Assembly: GCA_943325595.2 (NCBI GenBank)
Contig: CALPQA020000149.1
Location: 1-5,712 of the forward strand
Length of the DNA: 5,712 nt
Reading direction: 5' to 3'
From: Auritidibacter sp. Marseille-P8566
Lineage (GTDB): Bacteria > Bacteroidota > Bacteroidia > Flavobacteriales > Flavobacteriaceae
Both the position numbers and the translations under genes were made by a program. This document shows positions 1-5,092 of the stretch, in pieces (position 1 is the first letter of the stretch; each line of letters opens with the position of its first letter). A model generated the notes under the pieces. It ran no database searches. It worked only from the letters and a program-made list of their open reading frames with translations, and was not told where the DNA came from.

Positions 1-689
1 ACTTCAAAACTATTGGTTCTGAATTGTTTTTTGACATCGTCTAATTTGCCTTCGATTAATTTATTAGATTTATGGATGAGTGCAATATGATCACACAATT
101 CTTCCACGCTTTCCATTCGGTGTGTTGAGAAAATAATTGTTGAACCTTGCTCTCTTAAAGCTAAAATTTCATCTTTTATAAGATTAGCATTTACAGGGTC
201 AAATCCAGAAAAGGGTTCGTCAAAAATCAATAATTTAGGCTTGTGCAAAACACAAACCACAAATTGGATTTTCTGTGCCATTCCTTTCGAAAGTTCTTGG
301 ATTTTTTTGTTCCACCAACCTTGAATTTCCAATCTATCAAACCAATAATCGAGTTGGATTTTGGCTTCTGCTTTTGATAATCCTTTCATTTGAGCCAAAT
401 ACAAACACTGTTCGCCAACTTTCATCGTTTTATATAAACCGCGTTCTTCGGGAAGATATCCAATATATTGAATGTGTTTAGGTTGCAATTTTTCGCCATC
501 AAGAATTATTTCCCCACTATCTGGCATCGTAATTTGATTTATGATGCGAATTAATGATGTTTTTCCCGCACCATTTGGACCTAGAAGACCGTAAATGCTA
601 CCTTTAGGAACCGTTAGAGAAACTTCGTTGAGAGCGGTATAAACACCGTATTTTTTTACAACTTTATTAACTTCGAGAATAGTACTCAT
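1..689 (-). CDS. ABC transporter ATP-binding protein (3' end beyond window)
   Basis: This is the ATPase subunit of an ABC transporter. It would hydrolyse ATP on the cytoplasmic side to drive a membrane permease, presumably encoded further left. The ATG at 689-687 opens a frame with no stop to the left edge, giving 229 residues. Visible motifs are Walker A GPNGAGKT (37-44), the segment GYLPEERGLY (77-86) where a Q-loop glutamine would normally sit, signature LSKGM (133-137), Walker B LLIFDEP (153-159), D-loop SGFDP (161-165) and H-loop histidine H190. The GYLPEERGLY form is typical of the NatA/YhaQ-type family, which usually runs to about 300 residues with a C-terminal DUF4162 domain, so roughly 70 residues are probably missing. 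The substrate cannot be told; sodium or drug export are family guesses only. A terminator separates it from dnaJ. No convincing promoter was found in the 58 bases just upstream. ABC ATPase is certain; subfamily is likely. Confidence 0.93.
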   Translation of the reverse strand, partial: MSTILEVNKVVKKYGVYTALNEVSLTVPKGSIYGLLGPNGAGKTSLIRIINQITMPDSGEIILDGEKLQPKHIQYIGYLPEERGLYKTMKVGEQCLYLAQMKGLSKAEAKIQLDYWFDRLEIQGWWNKKIQELSKGMAQKIQFVVCVLHKPKLLIFDEPFSGFDPVNANLIKDEILALREQGSTIIFSTHRMESVEELCDHIALIHKSNKLIEGKLDDVKKQFRTNSFE

Positions 690-747
690 TCGTATTTAGA
701 TTTATGTAAAAGTATTGAATTTGAAGCAAAAAGAATTAAAATGTTTT

Positions 748-781
748 AAAAAAAACCCACCCTTATTTACACAAGGATGGG
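748..781 (-). terminator. Rho-independent terminator after dnaJ
   Basis: Read on the minus strand, 781-773 (CCCATCCTT) pairs with 764-756 (AAGGGTGGG) around an 8-base loop. All nine pairs form if one U-G wobble is allowed, and eight T residues follow (755-748). It begins 32 bases after the dnaJ stop. On the plus strand the wobble becomes an A/C mismatch and no T run follows, so it should act only on leftward transcripts. It probably ends the grpE-dnaJ transcript before the ABC gene. Confidence 0.85.
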
Positions 782-813
782 AAAAATGCTGTAATAAATT
801 ACAACAAAAAAAA

Positions 814-1941
814 TTATGAGAACATATCTTTTACTTTCTCGAAGAATGACTTGTCTCCCTTTTCAGGGTTTGGAATGAAATTTTCATCCGTTAAGGCATT
901 TTCAAAAAACTGTCTTTGTTCTTTGTTCAATGTTTTTGGAGTCCATACATTTACGTGAACTAGCAAATCACCGTTTGCATATCCATTAATATTAGGAATA
1001 CCTTTGCTTTTTAGTCTTAAAATTTTTCCAGATTGTATTCCCTCCTCTAATTTTATCCTAACTTTTCCTCTAACGGCATCAATTTCTTTGGTAACACCAA
1101 GAACAGCTTCAGCAAAACTTATGTATAAATCCAAATGTAAATTTTCGCCTTCACGTTTCAAAAATTCGTGTTCAATTTCTTCAATTGCTACAATTAAATC
1201 TCCAGGAATACTATTTCCTGGGGCTTCATTTCCTTTATTTGAAACTTTCAATTGCATTCCATCAACTACTCCAGCAGGTATTTTTATTGATACTGTTTCG
1301 TCGTCAGTAATCATTCCTTGAGCGTCTGCATTGGCAGGTTTATGATCTAATAATTGACCTGAACCGCCACAAGTTGGACACGTAGAAGCCGATTGCATTC
1401 TCCCTAATATTGTATTCGTAACCCGCATAACTTGCCCTTGCCCATTACAAGTAGAACACGTTTTATAACTTGCTCCAGGCGCTTGAACCTTACGTTTTAC
1501 TTTTACTTTTTTCTCAACGCCAAAAGCAATTTCTTCGAGTGTTAATTTCACTTTTATACGAAGATTACTACCTTTAACTCTACGAGGACCACCTCCGCCT
1601 CCACCAAAACCTGATCTTCCACCTCCAAAAGCACTTCCGAAAACATCTCCAAATTGACTAAAAATATCATCCATGTTCATGTGACCGCCACTAAAACCAC
1701 CTCCGCCGCCACCGCCGTTTTCAAAGGCTTGGTGTCCGTATTGATCGTATTTAGCTTTCTTTTGCGGGTCACTCAATATTTCGTAGGCTTCAGCTGCTTT
1801 TTTAAAATTTTCTTCAGCAGCGGCATCACCAGGATTTTTATCAGGGTGATACTCAATCGCTTTTTTTCGATACGCTTTTTTGATAGCCGCAGCGTCTGCA
1901 CTTTTTGTAATACCTAATATTTCGTAAAAATCTTTTTTCAT
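814..1941 (-). CDS. dnaJ: Molecular chaperone DnaJ (Hsp40), single-zinc form
   Basis: Cytoplasmic J-protein that delivers unfolded clients to DnaK and stimulates its ATPase. The 375 residues show the full class layout: J domain 1-70 with HPD at 32-34, a glycine/phenylalanine-rich linker about 76-118, then the client-binding beta domains and the C-terminal dimerisation part ending in KSFFEKVKDMFS. The zinc region is reduced: only two CxxCxGxG motifs are present (162-169 and 188-195), where canonical DnaJ has four. By spacing and flanking residues these match motifs II and III of E. coli DnaJ. The segment KPANADAQGM (201-210) sits where motif IV would be and has no cysteine. The ATG at 1941 starts right at the J domain (MKKDFYEILG), so the start is secure. 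It lies 60 bases after grpE; that gap has an AT-rich inverted repeat (1952-1958 with 1961-1967) but no obvious terminator, so an operon is likely. Identity is very secure. Confidence 0.98.
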   Translation of the reverse strand: MKKDFYEILGITKSADAAAIKKAYRKKAIEYHPDKNPGDAAAEENFKKAAEAYEILSDPQKKAKYDQYGHQAFENGGGGGGGFSGGHMNMDDIFSQFGDVFGSAFGGGRSGFGGGGGGPRRVKGSNLRIKVKLTLEEIAFGVEKKVKVKRKVQAPGASYKTCSTCNGQGQVMRVTNTILGRMQSASTCPTCGGSGQLLDHKPANADAQGMITDDETVSIKIPAGVVDGMQLKVSNKGNEAPGNSIPGDLIVAIEEIEHEFLKREGENLHLDLYISFAEAVLGVTKEIDAVRGKVRIKLEEGIQSGKILRLKSKGIPNINGYANGDLLVHVNVWTPKTLNKEQRQFFENALTDENFIPNPEKGDKSFFEKVKDMFS

Positions 1942-2001
1942 TATATGATGTCTTAAATAAATTTAAGCCTTGAAGGGCGAAAGTTCTTTAATTATTAGGA
2001 A

Positions 2002-2577
2002 TTATTGTCCGATTACTACTTTTGGAAAACGAATAATTTTATCTCCAAGTTTGTATCCTTTTTCAAGAACGTCAACAATTTTACCTTTCAAGTTTGGAGA
2101 TGGAGCTGGAATTTGAGTGATGGCTTCCGCAAAATCAGCATCAAATAAATCTCCTGTTTTAATTTCAACTTCTTCTAATCCTTTTGAGAAAAGCGTACTT
2201 TTCAATTTATCGTGAATAAGTTCCACACCTTTCAACAATAACTCATCTTCCGATTTTCTGATTTCGATAATTGCTCTGTCGAAGTCATCTAAAACAGGAA
2301 GAATCGCTTGTAAAACCTCTTGATTAGCGGTTTTAAATAAATCGATACGCTCTTTAGAAGTTCTTTTTTTATAATTTTCAAATTCAGCAAAAAGCCTTAA
2401 ATGTTTGTCTCTTTCTTTTGCTAAATCTTGTGTTAGTTGTTCTTCAACACTTAATTCCTCAACGATTAGTTGCTCTCCGTTGGCATTGTTTTCCAATGTT
2501 GTTTCATCGAGTTCTTGTTCCATTTCAGTATTGTCAGTGGTCATCTTGTCTTTATTTTTAAATATATTTTTAAACAT
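2002..2577 (-). CDS. grpE: Nucleotide exchange factor GrpE
   Basis: Cytoplasmic cofactor that releases ADP from DnaK and so resets the DnaK-DnaJ cycle. The 191 residues fit the family: an acidic, low-complexity tail (about 12-50), a long helix for the dimer coiled coil (about 50-90), the helical segment with PVLDDFDRAI (94-103), and the C-terminal beta domain with FDADFAEAI (145-153) and GYKLGDKIIRFPKVVIG (174-190). In the family signature around 145-153 the usual histidine is alanine (A150); I believe this is common in flavobacteria, but that is from memory. Two starts are possible: ATG at 2577 (MFKNIFKNK) and ATG at 2544 (MTTDNTEME). The first is kept because the promoter candidate at 2604-2636 gives it a short leader and the basic N-terminal residues look flavobacterial; the second would remove 11 residues without touching a domain. 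First gene of the unit with dnaJ. Confidence 0.97.
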   Translation of the reverse strand: MFKNIFKNKDKMTTDNTEMEQELDETTLENNANGEQLIVEELSVEEQLTQDLAKERDKHLRLFAEFENYKKRTSKERIDLFKTANQEVLQAILPVLDDFDRAIIEIRKSEDELLLKGVELIHDKLKSTLFSKGLEEVEIKTGDLFDADFAEAITQIPAPSPNLKGKIVDVLEKGYKLGDKIIRFPKVVIGQ

Positions 2578-2603
2578 CCTTTTTAATTCTTTTCTTGGGA
2601 TAG

Positions 2604-2636
2604 CAAAATTACTGCCAATTCCTTAATAATGTCAAA
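2604..2636 (-). promoter_or_regulatory. Promoter candidate for grpE-dnaJ
   Basis: On the minus strand, TTTGAC (2636-2631) contains the -33 TTG at 2635-2633. After a 21-base spacer comes TAATTTTG (2611-2604), a full match to the Bacteroidetes -7 box TAnnTTTG. The box ends 26 bases before the grpE ATG, giving a short leader of about 20 bases. The elements and spacing agree with the known housekeeping sigma factor consensus of this phylum. No separate heat-shock operator was recognised. Confidence 0.7.
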
Positions 2637-2895
2637 TTGTCACTTATTTATTTTTATGAAATTTTAGATTTTTACAAATAATTTAATTTAAATCTTATTT
2701 ACATTATTCAGCAAAAGAATAACTCCCAACAAAAATCGCTTTTTTTTCATGAAAAATTTAATATAATATTGGGATTTTGGTGTAAATATTTTTATAAATT
2801 TGTTATGAATAAAAAATTAAATGTGTTTTTATTCTTTGAAATAAATTGATACAAACAAAGATTTTATATAATTATTAATTCAACTATTTATATAG
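2637..2895. other. AT-rich intergenic region without a recognised gene
   Basis: About 260 bases between the grpE promoter and the next terminator hold no protein gene I can support. Visible items are a perfect 14-base palindrome TTTTTCATGAAAAA (2743-2756), a 6-base inverted repeat TCCCAA/TTGGGA (2724-2729 and 2769-2774), a plus-strand promoter-like pair (2769-2802), and a 14-codon frame from ATG 2805 to a TGA at 2847-2849. All are weak given the base composition. Confidence 0.5.
2769..2802 (+). promoter_or_regulatory. Weak promoter-like pair facing the terminator
   Basis: TTG at 2769-2771 and TAAATTTG at 2795-2802 (full TAnnTTTG match) are 23 bases apart, at the upper limit of the usual spacing. 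No protein gene of useful size follows on the plus strand before the hairpin at 2896-2931. Transcription from here would yield an RNA of roughly 120 bases. In such AT-rich DNA a chance match is quite possible. Confidence 0.3.
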
Positions 2896-2931
2896 AAAAA
2901 AAGCTCCGTTCAGAAAAACGGAGCTTTTTTT
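2896..2931. terminator. Strong bidirectional rho-independent terminator
   Basis: AAGCTCCGTT (2901-2910) pairs perfectly with AACGGAGCTT (2917-2926) around a 6-base loop, and the stem is flanked by A2896-2900 and T2927-2931, which also pair. On either strand the stem is followed by a T run, so it can stop transcription both ways. For the minus strand it lies directly on the end of the epimerase-family gene, whose TAA stop (2932-2930) is inside the A/T flank. On the plus strand no protein gene precedes it. Confidence 0.92.
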
Positions 2932-3835
2932 ATGCATATATATTTTCTAATGCCTTTTCGATTGTTTTGTATTTAAAATCGAAACCATTTTCAATGATTT
3001 TCAGATCGCTTAAATTTCTATTTTCGAATAATAATTCGTGCATTTCTCCAAGAAGTAATTTCATCACGAATTTTGGAATATTGGGCATAAAAAGTGGTTT
3101 TTTCAAAACCCTTGCAATTGCCATTGTTAGCTTTTCATTAGAAACAGGATTTGGAGCAACTGCATTATAGACACCTTCCAAATCGTTTGAAATTGCAAAG
3201 AAATAAAGTGCTGCAATGTCATGAATGTGAATCCAAGATTGCACTTGTTTACCGGTTCCAAAAGCAGAACCCAATCCCATTTTGATAGGTTTTGCCATTT
3301 CTGGTAAAGCACCACCTTTATTTGAGAGTACAATTCCTGTTCGTAATTTACAGACTTTTAACCCTAAGGTTTTGAATTTATCAGCGCTCTCTTCCCATTT
3401 AAAAACTACATTTCCAAGGAAAGAATTGTCAATTTCCGTAGCATTCTCATTATATACAACTTTATCACTATTCGGATAAATAGCAGTTCCAGAAGCAGAA
3501 ACGATTTGTTTTACTTGGTTAGGATGGTTTTTTAATGCTTTGAAAAGTACTGCTGAAGAAAGTAATCGGCTTTCGATGATTTCTTGCTTGTAGGATTTTG
3601 TCCAGCGCTTAGAAATTGTAGCACCTGCCAAATGAACTATGGCATCGACACCCATCAAACAATTTTCGTCAATGGTTCCTTGTTCAGGGTTCCAATAAAA
3701 ACCTTTATAATTGAGTTCGTTTTCAATTTTTTTCTTGGAAGTAGTGAGATAATGAATGCTAACACCGTTTTGGAGTAATAATGCAACTAGCTCGTTTCCT
3801 ATTAAACCTGTTGCTCCTGTAATTAAAACTTTCAT
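2930..3835 (-). CDS. TIGR01777-type epimerase-family protein (atypical SDR)
   Basis: Soluble NAD(P)-binding Rossmann-fold protein of the atypical short-chain dehydrogenase group, related to E. coli YfcH; its substrate is not known. In its 301 residues the nucleotide-binding motif GATGLIG is at 7-13, followed by VDAIVHLAGATIS (63-75), the catalytic-strand region SASGTAIYP (113-121), WIHIHDIA (201-208), and a C-terminal DUF1731-like segment (about 256-301) with KLLLGEMHELL. The usual SDR YxxxK is not kept: Y120 is followed by D124. This suits the family, whose members often depart from classical SDR chemistry. Length and start (MKVLITGATG, ATG at 3835) are normal. A -7 box lies just upstream (3863-3856) and a strong terminator overlaps the stop, so it can form its own unit. 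It follows the DUF4442 gene by 109 bases, with no strong terminator between them. Family call is firm, function open. Confidence 0.92.
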   Translation of the reverse strand: MKVLITGATGLIGNELVALLLQNGVSIHYLTTSKKKIENELNYKGFYWNPEQGTIDENCLMGVDAIVHLAGATISKRWTKSYKQEIIESRLLSSAVLFKALKNHPNQVKQIVSASGTAIYPNSDKVVYNENATEIDNSFLGNVVFKWEESADKFKTLGLKVCKLRTGIVLSNKGGALPEMAKPIKMGLGSAFGTGKQVQSWIHIHDIAALYFFAISNDLEGVYNAVAPNPVSNEKLTMAIARVLKKPLFMPNIPKFVMKLLLGEMHELLFENRNLSDLKIIENGFDFKYKTIEKALENIYA

Positions 3836-3855
3836 AATTATTAATTTCTATGGTC

Positions 3856-3863
3856 CAAAATTA
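3856..3863 (-). promoter_or_regulatory. -7 box candidate for the epimerase-family gene
   Basis: On the minus strand, TAATTTTG (3863-3856) matches TAnnTTTG in full and is identical to the box in front of grpE. It ends 20 bases before the ATG at 3835. No TTG is found at the expected -33 distance, so it is weaker than the grpE promoter. Confidence 0.4.
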
Positions 3864-3920
3864 CGGTTTATGTGAAATAATATAATGTTAATTAAGTGCG
3901 ATTTAACTTTCGTTTTCTAA

Positions 3921-3939
3921 ATTTAAATCCCGTTTAAAT
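3921..3939. repeat. Short inverted repeat after the DUF4442 gene
   Basis: ATTTAAA (3921-3927) and TTTAAAT (3933-3939) form a perfect inverted repeat around TCCCG, starting 5 bases after the DUF4442 stop when read leftward. The stem is all A-T and is not followed by a clear T run on the minus strand, so it is at best a weak terminator; it could also be a protein-binding site. Confidence 0.35.
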
Positions 3940-3944
3940 ATGTT

Positions 3945-4403
3945 TTATACACTTTTTAATTTAACGCTCCATTCAAAATCCATTTCTGAAACTTGAATTC
4001 CGTTTTCATCGATTCCAATAGATTTCATCCAAAAAGTTTGTCCTTCGCCTGAAGCGATAGTTTTATTGATTGCTTCTTCAATTATCGCTCCGTCGTTGCA
4101 CGTAAAAGTAATTCTGCCAGTTGCTTTCTTAGAAAAATTTGCCTTATTATTTGCCACCAACATTGCTATTTTTTTGTTACTTTTTTTGATTTGATACATT
4201 ACCAATGCACCAGTGGACAATTCGGCAGCCATGGCTTGCACTGCAAAATACATAGAATTAAAAGGATTTTGATTAATCCAACGGTGTTTTACAGATACAA
4301 CACATTTTGTAGCTTCTAATTGTTTGACGCGAACACCACAAATGAATGCAGAAGGTAATTTGAATAGCAAAAAAGTATTTATATTTCTTGTGGTAAGATT
4401 CAT
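3945..4403 (-). CDS. DUF4442 domain protein (hotdog-fold, thioesterase-like)
   Basis: Small cytoplasmic protein of the DUF4442 family, which is placed in the hotdog fold with PaaI/YiiD-type acyl-CoA thioesterases. Enzymatic activity is inferred from the fold and not shown. The 152 residues cover the whole domain. NPFNSMYFAVQAMAAELSTG (46-65) is the long central helix of the fold, preceded by a strand (VVSVKHRWINQN, 35-46) and followed by the strands around KIAMLVANNKANFSKKATGRI (78-98, the region of the sheet edge) and a C-terminal strand pair ending EWSVKLKSV. There is no signal peptide or membrane segment. The ATG at 4403 begins MNLTTRNINTF, and the next in-frame ATG (residue 51) would cut into the fold. 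It is transcribed away from the padR unit. A near-match -7 box TATATTTC (4427-4420) lies close upstream without a clear -33 element. Confidence 0.85.
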   Translation of the reverse strand: MNLTTRNINTFLLFKLPSAFICGVRVKQLEATKCVVSVKHRWINQNPFNSMYFAVQAMAAELSTGALVMYQIKKSNKKIAMLVANNKANFSKKATGRITFTCNDGAIIEEAINKTIASGEGQTFWMKSIGIDENGIQVSEMDFEWSVKLKSV

Positions 4404-4649
4404 AGAGATTTAATTTCCCGAAATATAGTGATTTTTTAAGATAAACATCAGTATTATTACTAGGAAATGTGAATAAAGTCAATCCTTGAATTGTTAATAT
4501 TTAGTTAATATTCACTACTATGCAATACAAGATACTTTATTAAAGATATATATTTGCATAAGATATTACTATTACAACGCATTTAAACGATTTAAATACA
4601 AGTAAACCAATAAATTGGAGTTTGAAAACGTTTAATTCAGGTGGCAAAG
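4404..4649. promoter_or_regulatory. Divergent intergenic region with repeats
   Basis: This stretch separates the leftward DUF4442 gene from the rightward padR unit and holds no gene. It contains a 9-base direct repeat GTTAATATT (4493-4501 and 4504-4512), an inverted repeat TATGCAA/TTGCATA (4519-4525 and 4554-4560) and three copies of AAGATA (4529, 4543, 4560). These are possible regulator sites; PadR proteins often bind near their own promoter, but no copy matches a known operator exactly. Confidence 0.4.
4549..4556 (+). promoter_or_regulatory. -7 box candidate for the padR unit
   Basis: TATATTTG is a full TAnnTTTG match on the plus strand. No TTG sits at the proper -33 distance. If used, the transcript would start near 4563 and carry about 195 bases of leader, including the structured element at 4650-4725. 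The right arm of the TATGCAA/TTGCATA inverted repeat overlaps its last three bases. Confidence 0.4.
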
Positions 4650-4725
4650 CTAGCCCCGATAATAGTGAAAATCCTTTGTGGAACATAGAGGAACAAAGAT
4701 TGAAACGGAAAGCGGGAAATGGCTC
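4650..4725 (+). ncRNA. Structured RNA element, Flavo-1-like candidate
   Basis: A GC-richer island in AT-rich DNA. AGCC (4652-4655) can pair with GGCT (4721-4724), and CCG (4656-4658) with CGG (4713-4715). An inner stem CTTTGT (4674-4679) pairs with ACAAAG (4693-4698) around a 13-base loop. Between the stems are two purine-rich strands, GATAATAGTGAAAAT (4658-4672) and GATTGAAACGGAAAG (4698-4712), which face each other. From memory, the pattern AGCCCCGATAG...AGTGGAAATCC, then a hairpin, then GATTGAAACGGAAAGCGGGA...GCTC recurs in many flavobacterial intergenic regions, and I associate it with the Flavo-1 RNA motif. The name was not checked. It lies 33 bases before the padR ATG, so it may be a leader element or an RNA in its own right. 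Confidence 0.6.
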
Positions 4726-4758
4726 AAAAAAAAGAAAAAAATATTAAAAAAGAAAAAG

Positions 4759-5088
4759 ATGAACATTGAAAACACAAAGGCGCAGATGCGAAAAGGGGTG
4801 CTTGAGTTTTGCATTTTGTCGGTTTTGAAGGAGAAAGATGCCTACACATCGGAGATTTTAGACACTTTGAAAACCGCAAAATTACTGGTCGTTGAAGGGA
4901 CAGTGTATCCCCTTTTAACACGACTTAAAAACGACGGATTACTCAACTATCGCTGGGAAGAATCGGTTTCGGGACCGCCAAGAAAATACTATGGTTTAAC
5001 CGAAATTGGACAGGAATTTTTAACAGAATTGAACGGCACTTGGACGGAATTATCGGATGCTGTAAACTTAATCACAACTAAAAAATAA
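4759..5088 (+). CDS. PadR-family transcriptional regulator
   Basis: Small DNA-binding protein, probably a dimeric repressor controlling its own operon. The 109 residues are one winged helix-turn-helix domain (about 11-85). RKGVLEFCILSVLKEKDAYTSEI (11-33) and VVEGTVYPLLTRLKNDGLL (44-62) are the PadR core with the recognition helix, SGPPRKYYGLTEIG (71-84) is the wing, and a short C-terminal helix follows for dimerisation. The ligand is unknown. The frame stays open upstream to a GTG at 4678, but that would add 27 residues, mostly lysine-rich, encoded by the structured RNA element and an A-rich run. ATG 4759 (MNIENTKAQMRKG) matches the usual PadR length and is preferred. The leader is A-rich without a Shine-Dalgarno, as expected here. 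The next gene begins 4 bases after the stop, so they are surely co-transcribed. Confidence 0.93.
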   Translation: MNIENTKAQMRKGVLEFCILSVLKEKDAYTSEILDTLKTAKLLVVEGTVYPLLTRLKNDGLLNYRWEESVSGPPRKYYGLTEIGQEFLTELNGTWTELSDAVNLITTKK

Positions 5089-5092
5089 AACG

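Noticed and set aside
275..481. 68-codon plus-strand frame opposite the ABC ATPase
   Set aside because: It lies wholly within the ABC gene on the other strand, whose Walker A, signature and Walker B motifs prove the coding frame.
1952..1967. CTTAAAT/ATTTAAG inverted repeat between grpE and dnaJ as a terminator
   Set aside because: The stem is almost all A-T with a 2-base loop and no T run follows on the minus strand, so it should not stop transcription of the operon.
2731..2756. A-run/T-run hairpins as a terminator upstream of grpE
   Set aside because: The possible stems are only A-T pairs around TCGC or CATG, too weak to terminate, and there is no gene ending nearby on either strand.
2805..2849. 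14-codon frame MNKKLNVFLFFEIN right after the plus-strand -7 box
   Set aside because: The ATG is only 3 bases after the -7 box, so it would lie before or at the transcription start; it is very short and AT-rich, as expected by chance.
4273..4482. 69-codon minus-strand frame overlapping the start of the DUF4442 gene
   Set aside because: It is out of frame with the DUF4442 domain, shows no domain-like features and overlaps a gene with a recognisable fold; taken as a shadow frame.
4678..4758. Extended padR start at GTG 4678 giving a 136-residue protein
   Set aside because: The extra 27 residues are encoded by the second half of the structured RNA element and an A-rich run, are lysine-rich, and do not belong to PadR proteins, which are about 110 residues long. 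ATG 4759 fits better.
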